Part shown: one piece after another, positions 1 through 8,664 of the stretch
How the letters are laid out: each line of letters begins with the position of its first letter
Numbering within the stretch: position 1 is the stretch's first letter
NCBI GenBank assembly: GCA_900551715.1
Contig: URXG01000001.1
Span: 50,726-114,725 of the forward strand
Reading direction: 5' to 3'
Length of the DNA: 64,000 nucleotides
From: an uncultured Blautia sp.
GTDB taxonomy: Bacteria > Bacillota > Clostridia > Lachnospirales > Lachnospiraceae
The notes under the pieces: generated by a model
Told to the model about the DNA's origin: nothing
The model's database searches: none
Seen by the model: the letters and a program-made list of their open reading frames with translations, nothing else
Translations under genes and position numbers: made by a program

Positions 1-53
1 TTTTTGTGCTCTTATCAGAAGTTTATGCAGATTCAGACTTCCTGATCTTGTTA

Positions 54-503
54 TTATATTCTGAATTCACCAGAAGCTTTAGACTGGGCACTGACTGTAA
101 GATAACAGTCTGCCACATATTCTTCATTCATTTCCAGTGCATAATCCACCTTCATGTCAATTCCGTTTTCGCTTTCCTCGATCATTACACCAGTTGCAGC
201 GATTCCCATTTCTACAGTTCCATAAGGGGTAGAATAATAAGTCATGTTTTTCTTTCCCCTTTCAAAAACCATATGTACATTCACAAGCCCTTTTTTTCGT
301 ACTTCTACTGCTTTTGAAGAAATTTTGATGTAATTCACAGTAGGCTCTGCGGAAGTTTCATCCATCAGTTCTTCATAGCGAAGATAGTGACTGCCGTTTT
401 TGAAATAATACTGTCCGGGAACAACCAGCTCTATCGGTTCCTGTTCATCTGTGGGCTCCATCATCTGAAGACCTCTTATATGTATCAGAACATTTTTATC
501 CAT
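54..503 (-). CDS. DUF1934 family small beta-barrel protein
   Basis: A 149-residue cytoplasmic protein of the DUF1934 (YwiB-like) family, whose members adopt a lipocalin-like beta-barrel and have no firmly assigned function. The ATG at 503 is preferred over a longer frame because TTAGGAGAG lies about 8 bases upstream. The protein alternates short strands with conserved-looking GQYYFKNGSHYLRYEE near the N-terminus and a STPYGTVEMG segment in the middle, with no signal peptide or membrane segment. It lies 13 bases downstream of murI and is probably cotranscribed with it. Family assignment is from recognition of the pattern, function unknown. Confidence 0.8.
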   Translation of the reverse strand: MDKNVLIHIRGLQMMEPTDEQEPIELVVPGQYYFKNGSHYLRYEELMDETSAEPTVNYIKISSKAVEVRKKGLVNVHMVFERGKKNMTYYSTPYGTVEMGIAATGVMIEESENGIDMKVDYALEMNEEYVADCYLTVSAQSKASGEFRI

Positions 504-516
504 GGTTTTATCTCTC

Positions 517-1338
517 CTAATATTTCTCAATATCTATTTTCTGAGTCATTGACACATCATAAGGCAAAATGGAATTGGCAAAATCTTTAAACTCCTCTGC
601 CAGATCGCTGACATAAAAGCGATAGGGAAACTCTTCCTGACCGGTTCCATCGCTGAGAAGATTCATTTCTCCCAGAACTTCCCGAAGCTGCAGAGCTGTC
701 TCATAAGCCGGATTTACCAGGCATACACCCTCACCCATCACTTCTCTGATGGTAGACCGGATCAATGGATAATGAGTACATCCAAGGATCAGTGTGTCAA
801 TATTTTTCTCTTTCAGTTCTTCCAGATATCTGGTCGCCACATTTACAGTGACTGGATCATGAAGCCAGCCTTCTTCTACCAGAGGTACAAACAGGGGGCA
901 TGCCTTGCCGATCACTGTAATCTCCGGGTCCAGCTGCTTCAAATAGGAGGCATGGATGCCACTTCCTACAGTTCCCCGGGTACCAATAACTCCCACCCTT
1001 TTGTTCACTGTTTTCTGTGCAGCCACTCTGGCTCCTGCCTCGATCACTCCAAGTACAGGAATATCCTGCTCTGCTGCAACTGCATCAAGAGCAAATGCAC
1101 TGGCCGTATTACATGCGATCACCACCGCCTTCACCTGCTGCTCCCGAAGAAAACGAGTGATCTGTCTGGAAAACCGGATAATGGTTTCCTTTGATTTGTT
1201 TCCGTAAGGGACTCTGGCTGTATCCCCAAAATACACAATCTTCTCTGATGGAAGATTACGCATGATCTCTCTGGCTACAGTCAGACCACCTACACCGGAA
1301 TCGAACACACCAATCGGTGCATTTTTATCTATTTTCAT
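517..1338 (-). CDS. murI: Glutamate racemase MurI
   Basis: Interconverts L- and D-glutamate to supply D-Glu for peptidoglycan. The 273-residue length is normal. The N-terminal VFDSGVGGL carries the catalytic-site Asp13-Ser14, and the two catalytic cysteines are Cys76 in ACNTAS and Cys187 in GCTHYP, so the enzyme looks complete. It is the first gene seen of a short minus-strand unit with the DUF1934 gene. The start at 1338 follows a weak GAGAAATAAT stretch. Confidence 0.95.
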   Translation of the reverse strand: MKIDKNAPIGVFDSGVGGLTVAREIMRNLPSEKIVYFGDTARVPYGNKSKETIIRFSRQITRFLREQQVKAVVIACNTASAFALDAVAAEQDIPVLGVIEAGARVAAQKTVNKRVGVIGTRGTVGSGIHASYLKQLDPEITVIGKACPLFVPLVEEGWLHDPVTVNVATRYLEELKEKNIDTLILGCTHYPLIRSTIREVMGEGVCLVNPAYETALQLREVLGEMNLLSDGTGQEEFPYRFYVSDLAEEFKDFANSILPYDVSMTQKIDIEKY

Positions 1339-1441
1339 ATTATTTCTCCAGTTCTTTCTGATTACTGTCTGCTTTATATATAAGACAGCATTTTCAGTTA
1401 CTGTCTGCGATCTTCACAGCAACTTTTGTTCCTACATCTTA

Positions 1442-1690
1442 TCACCTATCCAGCACTTTCGCAAGCCAGAAGGAAATCTTTGGTCTTTCATATTTTTCCG
1501 GCTGTTTTTCCTCGGATCTGTTTCCCTCAAAACAAAATTCAGGATAAAGGGTTCCCCACCATCCATACACCATGGTTTTCTGCATATTTACAGGGCTGCC
1601 TGACAAAAAAACTGCCAGTACCCCTGCAAATATCGAAAGTTTCAGGCGGGTTTCAGTGTTTCTTATTTTGTTCTGTATTTTATTTAACAT
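1442..1690 (-). CDS. Small single-span membrane protein downstream of ger genes
   Basis: An 82-residue protein that I do not recognise. The start at 1690 is chosen because AAAGGAG lies 11 bases upstream; a longer frame reaches 1735. Residues about 16-33 (LSIFAGVLAVFLSGS) form one hydrophobic segment, followed by an aromatic YGWWGTLYPEFCF stretch and a charged tail. It lies 109 bases after the gerAB-gerAC fusion on the same strand and may be the last gene of the germination unit, but no homology to a germinant-receptor D subunit is evident to me. Confidence 0.5.
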   Translation of the reverse strand: MLNKIQNKIRNTETRLKLSIFAGVLAVFLSGSPVNMQKTMVYGWWGTLYPEFCFEGNRSEEKQPEKYERPKISFWLAKVLDR

Positions 1691-1798
1691 ATAGTGCTGT
1701 ACTCCTTTATATAATGTCAGGGACCACAGTCCCATCTGGAGTATACCCTTCTGTGTTCTGTTTATTCATTTTATAAAAATATTATCATTCACGTTAAA

Positions 1799-3445
1799 CT
1801 ATAAAACCTGAAGCTCCTCTCCTTCCAGCAAAATCCGGGGAAATTCCGGCAGGGTTCCGTCTTTGTACCACTGATAATAGGCCTGCCGAAGGGTAACGCC
1901 TTCTTTTTTATCCTCTGGCAAACGATTTTCCAGAAGTCCTTTCAGGTATTCTCCTGCTGTAGTGCCTCCATTATTCCAGTTCAGAATTTTTTCCGGATCT
2001 TCCGTTCGGAAAAGATAACTATTCTCTCCTGCCAAAGGCTCTTTTTTTATATAAGAAAGAAATTCTTTCCATTTTTCTCCCTGAAGAATCTCGTCACTGA
2101 GCAGAATCACCTGCAGATGTCCGATATCCAGATATTTTTCCTGAGACCGGTTATAGTTTGTTTCAATCTCATGAAAATCTTTTCCTGCTATAGTCAGTAC
2201 GGAAGCTGATTTTTCTTCTTCTGGTTTCCCCTGTCCTGTTGCCTGTGGAAGATCCGGCATTCCATAACTTAATCGAAATTCTCCGTTACTTTCCTGTATT
2301 CCCATTGCCAGCGGATACATTCTTTTTTCAGGTTCAATAGCTGCACAGCCGCTGAACAAAAGGCAAAGAAAAAGTATCCCTGCCGCCGCCTGCTTCCTGC
2401 GGAATTTTTTTCCTTTTCCTGCCAGCATTCCCAGCTGGATCAGAAGCACTCCCGGCACAAAAACATACTCCAGATACTGTAGATAAATCTCACTGATATC
2501 TGTGAGGGCAAGTATATAAATAACCACAGTCATCCAGTATCTGCCTGTTCCCAGATGGGTCCTGGCTATGATCTCATGACCATAATGCAAAAGACTTCCT
2601 ACTGCAAATAGAATCCCATACAGCAGAAATCCCAACCACAGAATATCGAATCTTGCCAGTACATTTCCCGGCAGATCCGCACCTGCCATCAAAGGCAGAA
2701 TGGGCCAGGCTTCCTCCTTTACTCTCTCCCATCCCAGAACTGATGGAAGAAGTAGTGTCATCCCCATAAGAATACCTGTTACCGTCAAAATCCCCCAAAC
2801 TACCGTTCTGCCGGCGCTTCCTCTTTTTTCCACCTGTTTTCCCACAAAAGGCAGCATACTGATTCCGCAAAATCCGCATAAGATAACATACGTCTGTCTC
2901 AGGATCTCCCGGACAGAAACAGAAGCCTCTCCCTCCTGAAACATTTCTCTGAAATATTCCATTTTACTCTGCCCCAGAGACAATCCCATCATAAACAGTA
3001 TCCCCCAGAGAAGAATTCCTCCGGAAACTTCTGCCATACGTCCTCTTCTCTGCATTCCCTTATACGTTCCCGGACCGCAGACCAGCACTGCCAGCAAAAG
3101 CAGCCACCGGACTGAAATTCCGGAAAGCAGCCATACAGGGAGTATTTCTCCCAGAATATGCAGCAAAAATCCTCCTGTCAGTAAAATATAGCCAAGAAAA
3201 AAGATTCCCACAATTCTTCCCGGAACCTGTCCTATAATCCGTACAGTATCTGTATAACATGGAGAAACTCTCATAAGAAGAAAAACATAAACACACAGCA
3301 ATGCTGCTGCAATTCCTGCTGCAAGAACTCCGTTCCTTCCGCTGATTCTGCCTGTCAGCGTCAAAAGCAGCGGTGACATAAGCGCAAGGATCATCTGTCT
3401 GTAAAGCTGTCTGTGAGAAATTCTGTTGTTCTCCGCATATTTCAT
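1799..3445 (-). CDS. Spore germination protein, GerAB permease fused to a GerAC-like lipoprotein domain
   Basis: Residues about 1-360 form a polytopic membrane domain like the GerAB/APC-type germinant permease. Directly after it, LLFSGCAA looks like a lipobox, and about 190 residues resemble the N-terminal part of GerAC. In most spore formers GerAB and GerAC are separate proteins of about 365 and 370-400 residues, so this is a fusion whose C part is short. The ATG at 3445 has GGAGGAG upstream and overlaps the gerAA stop in TGATG, indicating translational coupling. The role inferred is a membrane germinant receptor in the spore inner membrane, together with the upstream GerAA protein. Confidence 0.8.
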   Translation of the reverse strand: MKYAENNRISHRQLYRQMILALMSPLLLTLTGRISGRNGVLAAGIAAALLCVYVFLLMRVSPCYTDTVRIIGQVPGRIVGIFFLGYILLTGGFLLHILGEILPVWLLSGISVRWLLLLAVLVCGPGTYKGMQRRGRMAEVSGGILLWGILFMMGLSLGQSKMEYFREMFQEGEASVSVREILRQTYVILCGFCGISMLPFVGKQVEKRGSAGRTVVWGILTVTGILMGMTLLLPSVLGWERVKEEAWPILPLMAGADLPGNVLARFDILWLGFLLYGILFAVGSLLHYGHEIIARTHLGTGRYWMTVVIYILALTDISEIYLQYLEYVFVPGVLLIQLGMLAGKGKKFRRKQAAAGILFLCLLFSGCAAIEPEKRMYPLAMGIQESNGEFRLSYGMPDLPQATGQGKPEEEKSASVLTIAGKDFHEIETNYNRSQEKYLDIGHLQVILLSDEILQGEKWKEFLSYIKKEPLAGENSYLFRTEDPEKILNWNNGGTTAGEYLKGLLENRLPEDKKEGVTLRQAYYQWYKDGTLPEFPRILLEGEELQVL

Positions 3446-4941
3446 CAGTGTCTCTCCTCCCCTGTTTTTCTCAGTCTGCATTTCTGTTCTTTTCTGGTAT
3501 AAACAGGCCGCTGCCATCGCTTATGGAAAGGAATCCGTAAGATTCCGTCACCGGATTCCCGTACAGGCTCTTTTTTTACAAAGGGAATCAGATAAGGCAT
3601 GCCAAAACTGAGAAGTCCGGAAAGGTGTGACAGGGTCAGATAAATTCCTGCCATCAGTCCAAAAATACCCAGATATCCTCCCAGCAACAAAAACATGTAC
3701 TTCAGAAGCCGGAATGCAGAAGCAAATTCTTCATTTGGCAGTGCCATGGAGCCAAGAGCTGTGATCGCCACGATCATCACCACAATGGGGCTCACCAGAT
3801 TAGCACTGACTGCTGCCTGACCAATGATCAGACCACCTACAATCCCGATGGCATTTCCCATGGTTCCCGGTACCCGCACCCCTGCTTCCCGGATCAGTTC
3901 AAAAGCCAGTTCCAGAAAAATCAGTTCTGCTACACTGGAAAAAGGAACCCCTTCTCTTGCCTCTGCAAAAGACAGGATCAGATTGGCTGGCAGTACCTGT
4001 GTATGAAAACGTATCACAGCCAGATAAAGCCCCGGCAGAAGTACCGATGCCAAAAGAGCCAGATACCGCAGAATCCGCAGAAAAGATGCCATTTCAAAAT
4101 GATGATACCAGTCCTCACTGCTTTCCATAAATCCACTGAAAGATCCCGGCAGGATCAGTGCATCCGGTGAATTGTCGCAGAGAATAACCATTTTGCCATT
4201 GAGAAGTTCCAATGCAGCCCGGTCAGGTCGCTCTGTAGTCTGAAACTGTGGAAAAGGCGAAAGCCAGTTGTCATCCATCAGCTGTTCCAGCATTCCGCTG
4301 TCCAGAACTCCGTCTATGGTATATTCATCCAGTCTGGCACTGACCTTCTCTGCCAGTTCTTCATGGATCAGATCATCCACATAGAGGATTTGCACTACGG
4401 TATTAGAACGGATGCCTGCTGTCTTTTCTTCTACTTTCAGCCGTGTATCACGAATTCTCTTTCTGATCAGTGCGGAATTAATCTTTACAGAATCACAAAA
4501 ACCTTCTCTGGAACCCCGAAGGACTTTTTCTGACTCTGCTTCTGATACTCCCATATTCGGATAGCCTTTGCTGGAAATCTTCATTGCTTTTTCGTATCCG
4601 TCTGCAAAAAACACCGCATTTCCAGCAAGAAGGGCATCAAAGACCGCTTCCATATCTGCCAGTTTTTTCACATCTGCCACACCAAGACTGTTGTTTTTCA
4701 TAAACTGCGAAATCTGTTCCGGTGGAACTTCCCAGAAATGATTGATCATTTTTCCAATGGCAGAATCATCCAGCATCATATTGGAAACTGCTACCTCTAT
4801 ATAAACCATGAGACAGTCTGTCTTACGTTCATCCCCCAGCCGCATGGGACGTATCATGATATCTGCACAGTTTTCACATCTTTTTCTGATATATGCTTCA
4901 TTCTTGTGGACGTTCCGGGATATTTCTGTTTTTCCGGTCAT
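3445..4941 (-). CDS. gerAA: Spore germination protein GerAA family
   Basis: The A subunit of a GerA-type germinant receptor in the spore inner membrane. A soluble N-terminal half of about 290 residues carries DDLIHEELAEKVSARLDEY and a DNSPDALILPGSF motif typical of the family. It is followed by membrane segments with LLPGLYLAVIRFH and a GEIGGVR-like stretch here read as REAGVRVPGTMGNAIGIVGG. The start at 4941 has AGGAGGT nearby; 16 extra residues would be possible from 4989. The 498-residue length is usual. Its stop overlaps the next start by one base. Expression would be expected in the forespore, but I did not identify a sigma-G promoter. Confidence 0.92.
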   Translation of the reverse strand: MTGKTEISRNVHKNEAYIRKRCENCADIMIRPMRLGDERKTDCLMVYIEVAVSNMMLDDSAIGKMINHFWEVPPEQISQFMKNNSLGVADVKKLADMEAVFDALLAGNAVFFADGYEKAMKISSKGYPNMGVSEAESEKVLRGSREGFCDSVKINSALIRKRIRDTRLKVEEKTAGIRSNTVVQILYVDDLIHEELAEKVSARLDEYTIDGVLDSGMLEQLMDDNWLSPFPQFQTTERPDRAALELLNGKMVILCDNSPDALILPGSFSGFMESSEDWYHHFEMASFLRILRYLALLASVLLPGLYLAVIRFHTQVLPANLILSFAEAREGVPFSSVAELIFLELAFELIREAGVRVPGTMGNAIGIVGGLIIGQAAVSANLVSPIVVMIVAITALGSMALPNEEFASAFRLLKYMFLLLGGYLGIFGLMAGIYLTLSHLSGLLSFGMPYLIPFVKKEPVRESGDGILRIPFHKRWQRPVYTRKEQKCRLRKTGEERH

Positions 4942-4972
4942 GTGATCCACCTCCTGGAATTTTTTGTAAAAG

Positions 4973-5003
4973 AAAAGAGACACATACAATATGTATCTCT
5001 TTT
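4973..5003 (-). terminator. Rho-independent terminator after the GntR gene
   Basis: AAAAGAGACACATA and TATGTATCTCTTTT form a 14-bp stem with one mismatch around a 3-base loop. On the minus strand it is followed by TTTTCTTTT. It lies between the gntR stop and the gerAA ribosome site, so it separates the regulator from the germination genes; it could also stop plus-strand reads. Confidence 0.75.
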
Positions 5004-5034
5004 AGCATAACCGGATTATAAAATTTTATGTGTG

Positions 5035-5724
5035 TTATTTCTGGCGGCTGTCATTCTCTTCTCTGATGCTGCGGATGATAGCCTCTCTCTGGTTCTCTAT
5101 ATGCTGATAGGAAATCTCCTGGGCAGTCTTTACATCCCGGTTCCTGATAGCCTCATAGATCTCATCGTGTTCTTTGACCAGAAGTTTACGAGTCTCCTCT
5201 TCTTTCAGATATTCCACTCTGTAACGGTAAATCTGCTCACGAAGATTATTCAGTACCTGATTCAGTCTGCGATTATCAGAAGACTGATAGATCACTTCAT
5301 GAAAAGCTACGTCTGCCTCGGCAAGCTTGACTAGGTTGCCATCTTCCATGGTAGCTTCAAAAACTTTCGCTGCTTTTTTCAGCTCTGCCAACTGTTCTTC
5401 TGTCATTTTTTTGCATGCATTTTCTATGGAAAGGTTTTCCAGAGCCATACGCACTTCCAGTACATCATTCAGATCTTTCTCTGTAATATTGGCTACCTGG
5501 GCTCCTCTTCTGGGGATCATCACCACAAGCCCTTCCAGTTCCAGTTTACGCATAGCTTCACGAACCGGTGTCCGGCTGACTCCCAGACGTTCTGCAAGAG
5601 CAATCTCCATCAGTCTTTCTCCCGGTTTCAGCTCTCCCTTCAGGATCGCTTTACGGAGGGTATTAAAAACAACATCACGTAAAGGCAGATACTCATCCAT
5701 ATCAACTGAAAAATCATTTATCAT
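5035..5724 (-). CDS. GntR family regulator, FadR/FCD subfamily
   Basis: A 229-residue DNA-binding repressor or activator. Residues 14-75 are a winged helix of GntR type (LRKAILKGELKPGERL, then LGVSRTPVREAMRKLELEGLV). The C-terminal 140 residues are an all-helical FCD ligand domain with AEADVAFHEVIY and an HDEIYEAIRNRD segment carrying likely metal or ligand contacts. The start is supported by GAGGAGG 9 bases upstream. It lies downstream of ispE, separated by an inserted palindromic element. The ligand cannot be told; FCD regulators commonly sense carboxylic or sugar acids. Confidence 0.9.
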   Translation of the reverse strand: MINDFSVDMDEYLPLRDVVFNTLRKAILKGELKPGERLMEIALAERLGVSRTPVREAMRKLELEGLVVMIPRRGAQVANITEKDLNDVLEVRMALENLSIENACKKMTEEQLAELKKAAKVFEATMEDGNLVKLAEADVAFHEVIYQSSDNRRLNQVLNNLREQIYRYRVEYLKEEETRKLLVKEHDEIYEAIRNRDVKTAQEISYQHIENQREAIIRSIREENDSRQK

Positions 5725-5759
5725 TGGTTATTTCCTCCTCTTTACATATGTTCCCTATG

Positions 5760-5902
5760 GTAACTGTTCAGTACCCTCACAGTTACGAGTCAAAATGCAT
5801 TCCAAATCACCTTCGGTGATGGCATTTTGCCTTGTATGTCTCGGGATTTTGACAAAAAACATGCCAAAACACCTCGCGGGATATTACCTACTGAATAGTT
5901 AC
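5760..5902. mobile_element. 143-bp MITE-like element, copy A, with 8-bp target duplication
   Basis: The ends are inverted repeats: GTAACTGTTCAGTA at 5760 and TACTGAATAGTTAC ending at 5902 (13 of 14 bases pair). The element is flanked by exact direct repeats TCCCTATG at 5752-5759 and 5903-5910. Inside are two further hairpins: a left-end stem GTAACTGT/ACAGTTAC, and CAAAATGC/GCATTTTG enclosing ATCACC/GGTGAT. There is no coding capacity, so transposition would need an enzyme from elsewhere. The GTAA termini and 8-bp duplications recall IS66-family elements, which is an inference. Confidence 0.85.
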
Positions 5903-5930
5903 TCCCTATGTTATATAAAGCAACCAGTAT

Positions 5931-6791
5931 TTACTTCTTATTATACACTGTTGTTGCAAATACAGTCCTTGCCAGGTGGCTTTTGCGAAGCAGTTCGGCT
6001 GCCGCCTCTGTCTTCTGCCTGTTGTCAAAAATACCAAAAACAGTAGGTCCACTGCCACTCATCATGGCCTTCAGTGCACCTGCACTTTCCATAAGGTCCT
6101 TAATCTCCTGGATCACCGGATAATTACGGATGATCCCTGGTTCAAAGACATTCTCCATTCTGGATGTCAGACCATAAAGATCTCCCTCTTCAATACAGCG
6201 GATCTGACCATCAATGTCCGGATGACTGGTAATCGTATCCAGTCCCAAATTCTCATAAGCCAGCTTCGTAGATACGTTAACCCCCGGTTTGCCAACCAGG
6301 ATATAACATAGAGGCATCCTGGGAAGTCGGGTAAGCTTCTCTCCGATTCCCTCTGCCAGTGCAGTTCCTCTCATAATACAGTAAGGCACATCAGCACCTA
6401 CCTGTACAGCACGTTCCATCAGATCCTGCTCGCTTAATCCCAGACGGAACATACGGTTCACACCGACAAAAGCTGCTGCCGCATCAGAGCTTCCTCCTGC
6501 CATTCCGGCAGCCACAGGAATAAACTTGGACAACTTCATGCTAATCCCATCTGTGATCTGAAATTCATCCATAAGGATCTTTGCAGCCTTATATACCAGA
6601 TTCCGTTCGTCTGTAGGAATATAAGGAAGATTGGTAGAAAGTGAGATTCCCGGTTCTTTTTTCCTGCGGATATCCAGAAGATCATACATCTGAATAGTCT
6701 GCATGATCATCCGTACCTCATGATAGCCGTCCTCTCTTTTGCGAAGGACATCCAGCCCCAGATTAATTTTTGCCATTGCACGCAGACGCAT
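5931..6791 (-). CDS. ispE: 4-diphosphocytidyl-2-C-methyl-D-erythritol kinase IspE
   Basis: A GHMP kinase that phosphorylates CDP-methylerythritol in the non-mevalonate isoprenoid pathway. AKINLGLDVL near the N-terminus and PVAAGMAGGSSDAAA (the ATP-binding glycine-rich loop) are diagnostic, and GSGPTVFG near the C-terminus is the third GHMP motif. I place the start at the ATG at 6791, which has AGGGG 6 bases upstream; the next ATG at 6797 abuts the ribosome site. The gene is flanked on both sides by copies of a small inverted-repeat element. Confidence 0.93.
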   Translation of the reverse strand: MRLRAMAKINLGLDVLRKREDGYHEVRMIMQTIQMYDLLDIRRKKEPGISLSTNLPYIPTDERNLVYKAAKILMDEFQITDGISMKLSKFIPVAAGMAGGSSDAAAAFVGVNRMFRLGLSEQDLMERAVQVGADVPYCIMRGTALAEGIGEKLTRLPRMPLCYILVGKPGVNVSTKLAYENLGLDTITSHPDIDGQIRCIEEGDLYGLTSRMENVFEPGIIRNYPVIQEIKDLMESAGALKAMMSGSGPTVFGIFDNRQKTEAAAELLRKSHLARTVFATTVYNKK

Positions 6792-6821
6792 AAACATCCC
6801 CTCTATCTTTTGAATTTGTAC

Positions 6822-6872
6822 ATAACTGTTCAGTATCCTCACAGTTACGCAATACTACCTGTTAAATAATGT
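6822..6872. repeat. Deletion derivative of the MITE-like element, copy C
   Basis: Begins ATAACTGTTCAGTA with the left-end hairpin and then jumps to a decayed right end (AATACTACCT followed by GTTAAATAATG), as if about 90 internal bases were lost. Flanks ATTTGTAC (6814-6821) and GTTTGTAC (6873-6880) agree at 7 of 8 bases, consistent with an old target duplication. It lies directly upstream of the ispE ribosome site. Confidence 0.6.
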
Positions 6873-6947
6873 GTTTGTACTTTGTATACAATATAACTTT
6901 ACAAATATTTTAGCTGATTCTAACGAAACTTTCAAGTATTATTCTTC

Positions 6948-7089
6948 GTAACTGTTCAGTATCCTCACAGTTACGAGTCAAAATGCATTCTAAATCACCT
7001 TCGGTGATGGCATTTTGCCTTGTATGTCTCGGATTTTTGCAAAAAACATGCAAAAATATCTCGCGGAATACTACCTACTGAATAGTTAT
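6948..7089. mobile_element. 142-bp MITE-like element, copy B, with 8-bp target duplication
   Basis: Closely matches the copy at 5760 over its whole length. Termini are GTAACTGTTCAGTA and TACTGAATAGTTAT. Exact direct repeats TATTCTTC flank it at 6940-6947 and 7090-7097. The insertion is at the very end of the sipL gene: the right-hand duplication holds the last two codons and the insertion leaves the stop codon intact. It carries the same two internal hairpins as copy A. Confidence 0.85.
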
Positions 7090-8645
7090 TATTCTTCTAC
7101 TTTTTTTACCAGTAAAAGTGGCTGGCCAGACTGGATCTCCTGATTTTCCAGCTGGTTCATCTGACATATTTCTTCTGTTGTGGTATAAAATTTTTTCGCA
7201 ATATCCCAGAGTGTGTCATCTGGTTTTACCATATAGACAATAATACCCGGCATGTTTCTTATTTTTTCCTGATCCAGTGGCTGATCTTCCGCCTGCTCAA
7301 TGATCATCTCCTCCTGCACAGAGAATGCCAGGGTATTCAGACTTACTGTTGCCCGTACCTCGATCTCATTTCCATCAGGCATACTGGTAGAAAGCTGTTC
7401 CAGATCTGCATGGAGATAATACATACTGTCCTCTTTTATTCCCCGGACTTCCACTACATAGTTAAAAGGCAGCATAGCCTCCATGGAATAAAATGGCATA
7501 TCATCGTTTCCTACAATATAAAGGATCTTCAGAATCACAATACCGGTTACCTGAATACCATCTTTTACAATCTGGGTTTTGTCAACTTTGACTCTTCCCT
7601 GGCTGTGACAGATCTGAAGAATCCTGCCCTGAGTCTCTTTCACTTCAATCCGGTCTGACAGACGGCATTTTGAAAAATTGCGGATCAGAAGACTTTCCAG
7701 CTTTTCCTTTTTCCTTTTCAGAATGCATTCCCGGAAAGGTGTGTACACATCCAGAATCATTTCATGCTCTTCTTCTCTGTAAAGTTTCATTTCCAGTTCC
7801 AGTACTACATCTGCCTGAAAAATCCGTTCTTCCCCATCTGCATCGGGTTTTACTTCCAGATTCTGATTGATCACTCCTGCCTCTATATCGGGGATCATAT
7901 CTGCAGTACAGCCGTTACATTCCACCTCGCCGGAGAAAGGTACAGAGTGTTCTGTCCACTGAAGAGAATTGTTTTCATCATCGCCTGTATACATAACAAA
8001 AAGAAACAGTTCCCCTCTTGCTTTAACCACATTTTCTTCCGGTCTCAGATCCAGTCCCCGGATTTCTGCCGTATACCAGAGCAGTTCTGCCACATTCGGC
8101 TTATTGGACACCAGTGGGATTTCTTCCCTCAGACGCAGAGTGTCTTTTTTATGTACACAGAGACTCATCAGGTTCATTTTCTTTTTCTTCACAGATACAG
8201 AAGAATCTTTCAGATTTTCCGGAAGTCTTATTCCGCTGAGTTCATCTACCACTGCATAAAGAGTAACCACTGCCTTAATATTCATTTTTCTGGAATGGAT
8301 CAGATGAATGCTCAGATCTTCAATTTCCCATTTCAGCTGTATTTTATCTCCATTAACAATTCCATCAAGATTCAGGGTTTCTTCCATGGGAAGAACCGCT
8401 GTAAGACTGCAAATCCTGCCATCTGCATCTTCTACATAAAGAAGATCTGCTTTCAGACTTCCTCTGACATAAGCATGACCATCGCTGAGGCGAAGTTCTT
8501 CTACAGTGACTTCTCCTTTGTTCTGGATCATCCTTCCAATGTCCGGTTTGGCATCGGGCACATTATAATCCAGGTCAAAAGTTACTTGGCTAGTTGCTTT
8601 GCTTTTGGTCCGTAAAATCTGAATGTCCTCTTTGATCAATTCCAC
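7089..8645 (-). CDS. SipL-like spore coat morphogenesis protein (DUF3794/SPOCS repeats plus LysM)
   Basis: Resembles SipL, which in Clostridioides difficile binds SpoIVA and is needed to attach the coat to the forespore. About 450 residues of beta-rich DUF3794 (SPOCS) repeats are followed by a C-terminal LysM domain beginning MVKPDDTLWDIAKKFY. The 518-residue length fits the SipL type. The frame opens at a TTG at 8672, but the GTG at 8645 has GGGAGGA about 8 bases upstream and gives an N-terminus VELIKEDIQ like other members, so I use it. It ends exactly at a MITE insertion and follows a lipoprotein gene on the same strand. Confidence 0.82.
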   Translation of the reverse strand: MELIKEDIQILRTKSKATSQVTFDLDYNVPDAKPDIGRMIQNKGEVTVEELRLSDGHAYVRGSLKADLLYVEDADGRICSLTAVLPMEETLNLDGIVNGDKIQLKWEIEDLSIHLIHSRKMNIKAVVTLYAVVDELSGIRLPENLKDSSVSVKKKKMNLMSLCVHKKDTLRLREEIPLVSNKPNVAELLWYTAEIRGLDLRPEENVVKARGELFLFVMYTGDDENNSLQWTEHSVPFSGEVECNGCTADMIPDIEAGVINQNLEVKPDADGEERIFQADVVLELEMKLYREEEHEMILDVYTPFRECILKRKKEKLESLLIRNFSKCRLSDRIEVKETQGRILQICHSQGRVKVDKTQIVKDGIQVTGIVILKILYIVGNDDMPFYSMEAMLPFNYVVEVRGIKEDSMYYLHADLEQLSTSMPDGNEIEVRATVSLNTLAFSVQEEMIIEQAEDQPLDQEKIRNMPGIIVYMVKPDDTLWDIAKKFYTTTEEICQMNQLENQEIQSGQPLLLVKKVEE

Positions 8646-8664
8646 TGCTGCATCCTCCCATTCT

